A stretch of DNA of 8,971 nucleotides from Pseudomonadota bacterium (GTDB lineage: Bacteria > Pseudomonadota > Gammaproteobacteria > JAKAQQ01): NCBI GenBank assembly GCA_021852325.1, contig JAJZNM010000166.1, forward strand, positions 1 to 8,971. The letters run 5' to 3'. The first letter of the stretch is position 1. Each line of letters begins with the position of its first letter. The notes beneath the pieces are model-generated. The model did not search any database. It saw only the letters and a list, made by a program, of their open reading frames with translations, and was not told the DNA's origin. Below are positions 1 through 8,971 of the stretch, piece after piece. Position numbers and translations under genes: made by a program.

Positions 1-1
1 G

Positions 2-334
<333 letters not shown>

Positions 335-372
335 TGCGGCCGGTCCGCACCCGCACGCTGAATCGAAGCCGT

Positions 373-377
373 GGAGG
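373..377 (+). promoter_or_regulatory. Shine-Dalgarno of rpoC (GGAGG)
   Basis: A full GGAGG core ends 6 nt before the ATG at 384. It decides the rpoC start: the open frame extends upstream to 192 inside rpoB, but those extra codons overlap rpoB and encode nothing resembling RpoC. The first residues after 384, MKELLQLFRQQ, match the usual RpoC amino terminus. Confidence 0.88.
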
Positions 378-383
378 CCTCCT

Positions 384-4597
<4,214 letters not shown>

Positions 4598-4601
<4 letters not shown>

Positions 4602-4627
4602 CAGGATCCATGCAAAATCAATAGAAT
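4598..4627 (+). promoter_or_regulatory. Predicted sigma70-type promoter of the str operon
   Basis: A perfect -35 box TTGACA (4598-4603) is followed after 18 nt by TAGAAT (4622-4627), which matches five of six bases of the -10 consensus. The -35 box contains the rpoC stop codon TGA (4599-4601), so the promoter begins inside the last sense codon of rpoC. The spacer is AT-rich compared with its GC-rich surroundings. Transcription would be expected to start near 4633-4636, giving an rpsL leader of about 130 nt. The position fits known bacteria in which rpsL-rpsG-fusA-tuf has its own promoter downstream of rpoC. This is a sequence prediction; no start site is shown. Confidence 0.72.
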
Positions 4628-4632
4628 TCGTA

Positions 4633-4653
4633 CTCTTTGCCTCTGGCAAAGGG
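4633..4653 (+). other. Potential 5'-terminal RNA hairpin in the rpsL leader
   Basis: CTTTGCC (4635-4641) and GGCAAAG (4645-4651) form a perfect 7-bp stem around a TCT loop. A T-G and a C-G pair extend it to 9 bp (4633-4653). The hairpin would sit at or within a few bases of the predicted transcript 5' end, a position where stems are known to protect mRNA from decay. It has no trailing T-run, so it does not look like an intrinsic terminator of rpoC. Function is inferred only. Confidence 0.5.
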
Positions 4654-4661
4654 CGAATCGC

Positions 4662-4683
4662 CCCGGCCGGTTTCCCGGCCGGG
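4662..4683 (+). other. GC-rich leader hairpin between rpoC and rpsL
   Basis: CCCGGCCGG (4662-4670) and CCGGCCGGG (4675-4683) form a perfect 9-bp, all G-C stem with a TTTC loop. A stem this strong should fold. It is followed by TCCCCTGACC rather than a run of T, so it is not a classical intrinsic terminator. It could weaken rpoC read-through, pause polymerase or be part of a regulatory leader. Which of these applies cannot be told from the sequence. Confidence 0.55.
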
Positions 4684-4689
4684 TCCCCT

Positions 4690-4727
4690 GACCGACCCCG
4701 ACCGGGATGTTGCCCGGAGGGGCGGTC
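4690..4727 (+). other. Long leader stem-loop upstream of rpsL
   Basis: An interrupted stem of 14 pairs can form. GACCG (4690-4694) pairs with CGGTC (4723-4727); CCCC (4696-4699) pairs with GGGG (4719-4722), with A4695 bulged; CCGGG (4702-4706) pairs with CCCGG (4713-4717) across a small internal loop. The terminal loop is ATGTTG. The 3' arm contains GGAGGGG (4716-4722), the best Shine-Dalgarno-like string in the leader, which is buried in the fold. It lies 40 nt before the rpsL ATG, so it is too distant to serve it directly. A candidate regulatory structure, predicted by eye. Confidence 0.5.
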
Positions 4728-4753
4728 GTCAATGCGAGTCTCGTGACCGTGGT

Positions 4754-4758
4754 GGTGA
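4754..4758 (+). promoter_or_regulatory. Weak Shine-Dalgarno of rpsL (GGTGA)
   Basis: GGTGA ends 4 nt before the ATG at 4763 and matches only the end of the GGAGGTGA consensus. It is noticeably weaker than the GGAGG before rpoC or the AGGAG before rpsG, which is unexpected for a ribosomal protein gene at the head of its operon. The start itself is fixed by the conserved S12 beginning MATVNQLVRK. Confidence 0.55.
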
Positions 4759-4762
4759 AAAC

Positions 4763-5140
4763 ATGGCAACCGTGAATCAGCTGGTCCGCAAGGCGCGGCG
4801 CTCGCCGCGCCTCAAAAGCAAGGTGCCCGCGCTGTCCGGATCCCCGCAGCGACGGGGAGTCTGCACGCGGGTCTACACCACGACGCCCAAGAAGCCGAAC
4901 TCGGCGCTCCGCAAGGTGGCGCGCGTCCGGCTCACCTCCGGCTACGAAGTGACGAGCTACATCGGCGGCGAGGGGCACAACCTCCAGGAGCACTCGGTCG
5001 TCCTGATCCGCGGCGGTCGTGTGAAGGACCTGCCCGGTGTGCGCTACCACGTGGTGCGTGGAGCGCTCGATTGCGCCGGAGTCAATGCGCGCAAGCGTAG
5101 CCGCTCCAAGTACGGCGCCAAGCGGTCCAAGTCGGGTTAG
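4763..5140 (+). CDS. rpsL: 30S ribosomal protein S12
   Basis: S12 lies at the decoding centre of the small ribosomal subunit and influences tRNA selection accuracy. The 125-residue product (E. coli: 124) starts MATVNQLVRKARRSPRLKSK and contains the diagnostic loops RGVCTRVYTTTPKKPNSALR and GHNLQEHSVVLIRGGRVKDL. Residues at the classical streptomycin-resistance positions are wild type: K43, K88 and P91. D89 of the KDLPG loop, the usual methylthiolation site, is present. The segment SGSPQRR at 25-31 differs from the common EACPQKR or EGCPQKR, and the tail reads GVNARKRSRSKYG. The open frame continues upstream past 4763, but those codons do not resemble S12. It is the first gene of the str cluster behind the predicted promoter at 4598-4627; rpsG follows after only 15 nt, so the two are surely co-transcribed. 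Confidence 0.98.
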   Translation: MATVNQLVRKARRSPRLKSKVPALSGSPQRRGVCTRVYTTTPKKPNSALRKVARVRLTSGYEVTSYIGGEGHNLQEHSVVLIRGGRVKDLPGVRYHVVRGALDCAGVNARKRSRSKYGAKRSKSG

Positions 5141-5155
5141 GCACAGGAGCTCCCC

Positions 5156-5626
5156 ATGTCCAGACGTCACCAGGCCCTCAGCCGCGAGATCCTGCCGGAC
5201 CCCAAGTTCGGCAGCGTCAAGCTCGCCAAGTTCATCAACGTCGTCATGACTCGCGGCAAGCGTTCGCTGGCCGAGCGGGTCGTGTACGGTGCCCTCGACC
5301 AGGCTTCGAGCCGGCGCAGCCTGGATCCGATCCAGATGCTCGAATCCGCGCTCGAGCGCGTGCAGCCGGCGGTCGAGGTGAAATCCCGCCGGGTGGGTGG
5401 TGCGACCTACCAGGTCCCGGTCGAGGTCCGCGCAGCCCGCCAGATGGCACTCGCGATGCGCTGGATCGTGGACGCCGCGCGCAAGCGTTCCGAGAAATCG
5501 ATGACCGATCGGCTGGCCGGCGAACTCCTCGAGGCGGTCGACGGCCGCGGGAGTGCGGTCAAGAAGCGCGAGGACGTCCATCGCATGGCTGAAGCCAACA
5601 AAGCCTTTTCACATTATCGCTGGTGA
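5156..5626 (+). CDS. rpsG: 30S ribosomal protein S7
   Basis: S7 is a primary 16S rRNA binding protein that organises the head of the small subunit near the E site, and in E. coli it represses its own operon. The 156-residue product is the usual full length. It begins MSRRHQALSREILPDPKFGS, holds the basic beta-hairpin VEVKSRRVGGATYQVPVEV (73-91) that contacts RNA, then ALAMRWIVDAARKR, and ends KKREDVHRMAEANKAF plus SHYRW. An AGGAG Shine-Dalgarno (5145-5149) lies 6 nt before the ATG, in the 15-nt gap after rpsL. This gap is much shorter than the roughly 100-nt rpsL-rpsG spacer that carries the S7 repressor site in E. coli, so feedback control, if present, must use another site. fusA follows after 31 nt. 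Confidence 0.98.
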   Translation: MSRRHQALSREILPDPKFGSVKLAKFINVVMTRGKRSLAERVVYGALDQASSRRSLDPIQMLESALERVQPAVEVKSRRVGGATYQVPVEVRAARQMALAMRWIVDAARKRSEKSMTDRLAGELLEAVDGRGSAVKKREDVHRMAEANKAFSHYRW

Positions 5627-5657
5627 GCGTTTCCCGAGAGAGGATGGAGTTCTGACC

Positions 5658-7757
5658 ATGTCCCGCAAGACCCCGATCGAGCGCTACCGGAACATTGGCA
5701 TCATGGCGCACATTGACGCCGGGAAAACCACGACCACCGAGCGGATCCTGTTCTACACCGGGGTCTCCCACAAGATGGGCGAAGTGCATGAAGGCACCGC
5801 CGTGATGGACTGGATGGAGCAGGAACAGGAGCGCGGGATCACGATCACCTCGGCCGCGACCACCTGCTACTGGAGCGGGATGGGCCAGCAGTTTTCAGAG
5901 CATCGCATCAACATCATCGACACCCCGGGACACGTCGATTTCACGATCGAGGTCGAACGCTCGCTCCGGGTGCTCGATGGCGCGATCGCGGTGTTTGACA
6001 GTGTGGCTGGCGTCGAACCCCAGTCCGAGACGGTCTGGCGGCAGGCCAACAAGTACCATGTGCCCCGCATTGCCTTCGTGAACAAGATGGACCGGGTGGG
6101 GGCCGATTTTTACCGTGTGCTCGACCAGATCCGGTCGCGTCTCGGTGCGGTCCCGGTCGCGGTCCAGCTGCCGATCGGCGCGGAAGAGCACTTCGGGGGT
6201 GTGGTCGACCTCGTGGAGATGCGGGCCATCTATTGGGACGAGGCCGACCAGGGCATCAGCCACCGGATCGAGGCCATTCCCCAGGCACTCGAGGAGAAAA
6301 GCCGCGCCTACCACGAGATCCTGGTCGAGGCGGCTGCTGAGGCGAACGAGACCTTCATGAACCGCTACCTCGAGGGGGGCTCGCTCACGCCGGCGGAGAT
6401 CCGGCAGGGGCTCCGGGCCCGGTCGCTGGCCTTCGAGCGAGTCCCCGTGTTCTGTGGATCGGCGTTCAAGTACAAAGGGGTCCAGGGCCTCCTCGATGGC
6501 GTGGTCGATTACCTGCCCGCCCCGGTGGACATGCCACCGGTCCAGGGCAACCGGGACGACGAGGCCCGGACACCGGTCACCCGCCTGCCCCAGGACGATG
6601 CGCCCTTTGCCGCCCTGGCCTTCAAGATCGCGACCGACCCTTTTGTCGGCACCCTCACCTTCTTCCGTGTCTATTCCGGGCAGGTGCATGCGGGCGATAG
6701 CGTCTACAACCCGATCCGGAGCCGCCGCGAACGCATCGGCCGCATCCTGCAGATGCACGCGAACCACCGCAACGAGATCAAGGAAGTCTATGCGGGTGAT
6801 ATTGCCGCGGCGGTTGGACTCAAAGATGTCACGACCGGGGATACCCTGACCGACGAGGAGGATATCGTCGTGCTCGAGCGCATGGAGTTTCCCGAGCCCG
6901 TCATCTCGATTGCGGTCGAACCCAAAACCAAGGCCGACCAGGAAAAGATGGGGATTGCGCTCCAGAAACTCGCCCAGGAAGATCCCTCGTTCCGGGTCCG
7001 GACCGACGAGGAGACCGGGCAGACCATCATTTCGGGCATGGGCGAGCTCCACCTCGACATCATCGTCGATCGCATGCGGCGCGAGTTCAAGGTGGAGGCC
7101 AACACGGGACGGCCGCAGGTCGCCTACCGCGAGACCATCCGTGCGAAGGTCGAGCAGGAAGGCAAATACATCCGCCAGACGGGGGGCCGCGGACAGTACG
7201 GCCACGTCTGGATCCGGGTCGAACCCCTGCCCCCGGGCAGCGGCTACGAGTTCGTGAATGGGGTCGTGGGCGGGGTGATCCCGCGCGAATACATCCCGGC
7301 GGTCGACAAGGGCATCCGGGAACAGGCCGAGAACGGCGTGTTGGCCGGCTACCCGGTCGTCGACATCCGGATCGAGCTCTTCGATGGCTCCTACCACGAT
7401 GTCGATTCCAGCGAAATCGCGTTCAAGATCGCGGGCTCCATGGCCTTCAAGGAAGCGGTCAAGCGGGCCCGGCCCGCGCTCCTCGAGCCGATCATGAAGG
7501 TCGAGGTGGTGACGCCGGAGGACTTCATGGGCAATGTGATCGGCGATCTCAACCGCCGCCGGGGTGTTGTCCAGGGTATGGAAGACGCGCCGTCCGGGAA
7601 GATCATCCGTGTGGAGGTGCCCTTGGCCGAGATGTTCGGCTATGCGACCGATCTCCGTTCGGCGACCGAAGGGCGCGCGACCTATTCGATGGAGTTCGGC
7701 CACTATGCCGAGGCGCCCAACCACATTGCCGAAACCGTCATCAAGAAGGCCTCGTGA
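5658..7757 (+). CDS. fusA: Elongation factor G
   Basis: EF-G is the GTPase that moves tRNAs and mRNA through the ribosome after peptide bond formation and, with ribosome recycling factor, splits ribosomes. The 699-residue product is normal length. GTPase motifs: P-loop AHIDAGKT (17-24), switch I RGITI (59-63), DTPGH (88-92) with the catalytic H92, NKMD (142-145), and SAFK near 268. Domain II follows from about 290, with the conserved TDPFVGTLTFFRVYSG. Domain III has GMGELHLDIIVDRM, domain IV has GGRGQYGHVW and the tip segment GSYHDVDSSEIAFK, and domain V has EPIMKVEVVTPEDFMGNVIG. The start at 5658 is supported by GGAG (5646-5649) 8 nt upstream and by the standard opening MSRKTPIERYRNIGI; the frame is open further upstream inside rpsG but without similarity. 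Codon use resembles rpoC: 37 of the first 100 codons end in G, unlike tuf next door. Confidence 0.98.
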   Translation: MSRKTPIERYRNIGIMAHIDAGKTTTTERILFYTGVSHKMGEVHEGTAVMDWMEQEQERGITITSAATTCYWSGMGQQFSEHRINIIDTPGHVDFTIEVERSLRVLDGAIAVFDSVAGVEPQSETVWRQANKYHVPRIAFVNKMDRVGADFYRVLDQIRSRLGAVPVAVQLPIGAEEHFGGVVDLVEMRAIYWDEADQGISHRIEAIPQALEEKSRAYHEILVEAAAEANETFMNRYLEGGSLTPAEIRQGLRARSLAFERVPVFCGSAFKYKGVQGLLDGVVDYLPAPVDMPPVQGNRDDEARTPVTRLPQDDAPFAALAFKIATDPFVGTLTFFRVYSGQVHAGDSVYNPIRSRRERIGRILQMHANHRNEIKEVYAGDIAAAVGLKDVTTGDTLTDEEDIVVLERMEFPEPVISIAVEPKTKADQEKMGIALQKLAQEDPSFRVRTDEETGQTIISGMGELHLDIIVDRMRREFKVEANTGRPQVAYRETIRAKVEQEGKYIRQTGGRGQYGHVWIRVEPLPPGSGYEFVNGVVGGVIPREYIPAVDKGIREQAENGVLAGYPVVDIRIELFDGSYHDVDSSEIAFKIAGSMAFKEAVKRARPALLEPIMKVEVVTPEDFMGNVIGDLNRRRGVVQGMEDAPSGKIIRVEVPLAEMFGYATDLRSATEGRATYSMEFGHYAEAPNHIAETVIKKAS

Positions 7758-7797
7758 CCACCCGGCCGGTTCCAGTCTCTAACAGCACAGCACACGT

Positions 7798-7802
7798 GAG
7801 GG
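7798..7802 (+). promoter_or_regulatory. Shine-Dalgarno of tuf (GAGGG)
   Basis: GAGGG lies 8 nt before the ATG at 7811, at the end of the 53-nt fusA-tuf gap. It is a usable but imperfect site and supports the tuf start. I see no convincing -35/-10 pair in this gap: TCTAAT at 7803-7808 resembles a -10 box but has no matching -35, so tuf is probably read from the upstream promoter. Confidence 0.6.
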
Positions 7803-7810
7803 TCTAATCC

Positions 7811-8971
<1,161 letters not shown>

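Noticed and set aside
335..349. Hairpin in the rpoB-rpoC gap (TGCGG / CCGCA, 5-nt loop)
   Set aside because: Only 5 bp with no T-run. Such stems are expected by chance in GC-rich spacers.
4662..4683. Intrinsic terminator of rpoC
   Set aside because: The stem is strong, but no T-run follows, so it fails the basic pattern of a rho-independent terminator.
4707..4775. 22-codon frame starting with an ATG in the loop of the third leader hairpin and ending inside rpsL
   Set aside because: It has no Shine-Dalgarno and no recognisable product. Its 13-nt overlap with rpsL could be chance in an unconstrained leader.
7761..7771. 11-base string CCCGGCCGGTT shared with the rpsL leader (4662-4672)
   Set aside because: It is a simple GC palindrome. 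Here it lacks the second arm that makes the leader hairpin, and two copies are not enough to claim a repeat family.
7803..7808. TCTAAT as the -10 box of a separate tuf promoter
   Set aside because: No acceptable -35 box lies 16-19 nt upstream, and the box overlaps the spacer between the Shine-Dalgarno and the start codon.

Overview
The window is a housekeeping segment of a GC-rich bacterial chromosome. Every gene is on the + strand: the 3' end of rpoB, then rpoC, rpsL, rpsG, fusA and the start of tuf. It joins the end of the rpoBC (beta operon) block to the str operon. The proteins look proteobacterial, most like Gammaproteobacteria. RpoC is 1405 residues and carries the trigger-loop insertion SI3, and its N-terminal and catalytic residues fall at the same numbers as in the E. 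coli protein. S12, S7 and EF-G also read as gammaproteobacterial. Genus cannot be decided from this sequence alone.

Layout: rpoB (partial) ends at 334. A 49-nt gap with a clear Shine-Dalgarno leads to rpoC (384-4601). The only sizeable gap, 4602-4762, holds what looks like the str operon control region. A strong sigma70-type promoter starts inside the rpoC stop codon, and three successive potential RNA hairpins precede a weakly marked rpsL start. rpsL (4763-5140), rpsG (5156-5626) and fusA (5658-7757) follow with gaps of 15 and 31 nt. After 53 nt, tuf begins at 7811 and runs off the window about ten codons before its expected end. No stretch over 300 bases lacks a gene.

The genes work together in gene expression. 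RpoB and RpoC are the two large catalytic subunits of RNA polymerase. S12 and S7 are 30S ribosomal proteins at the decoding centre and the head. EF-G drives translocation, and EF-Tu delivers aminoacyl-tRNA.

I found no mobile element, CRISPR array, RNA gene, defence system or evident new biological system. The points worth a second look are: the aberrant codon usage of tuf (about 69% of codons end in G, all alanines are GCG, and glycine is almost always GGG), which changes sharply from fusA; a Val-to-Gly change in a nearly invariant EF-Tu motif, inside a run of G tracts; the structured leader and promoter between rpoC and rpsL; a rpsL-rpsG gap too short for the S7 repressor site known from E. 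coli; and a Pro-to-Ala change in the rudder/switch region of RpoC.
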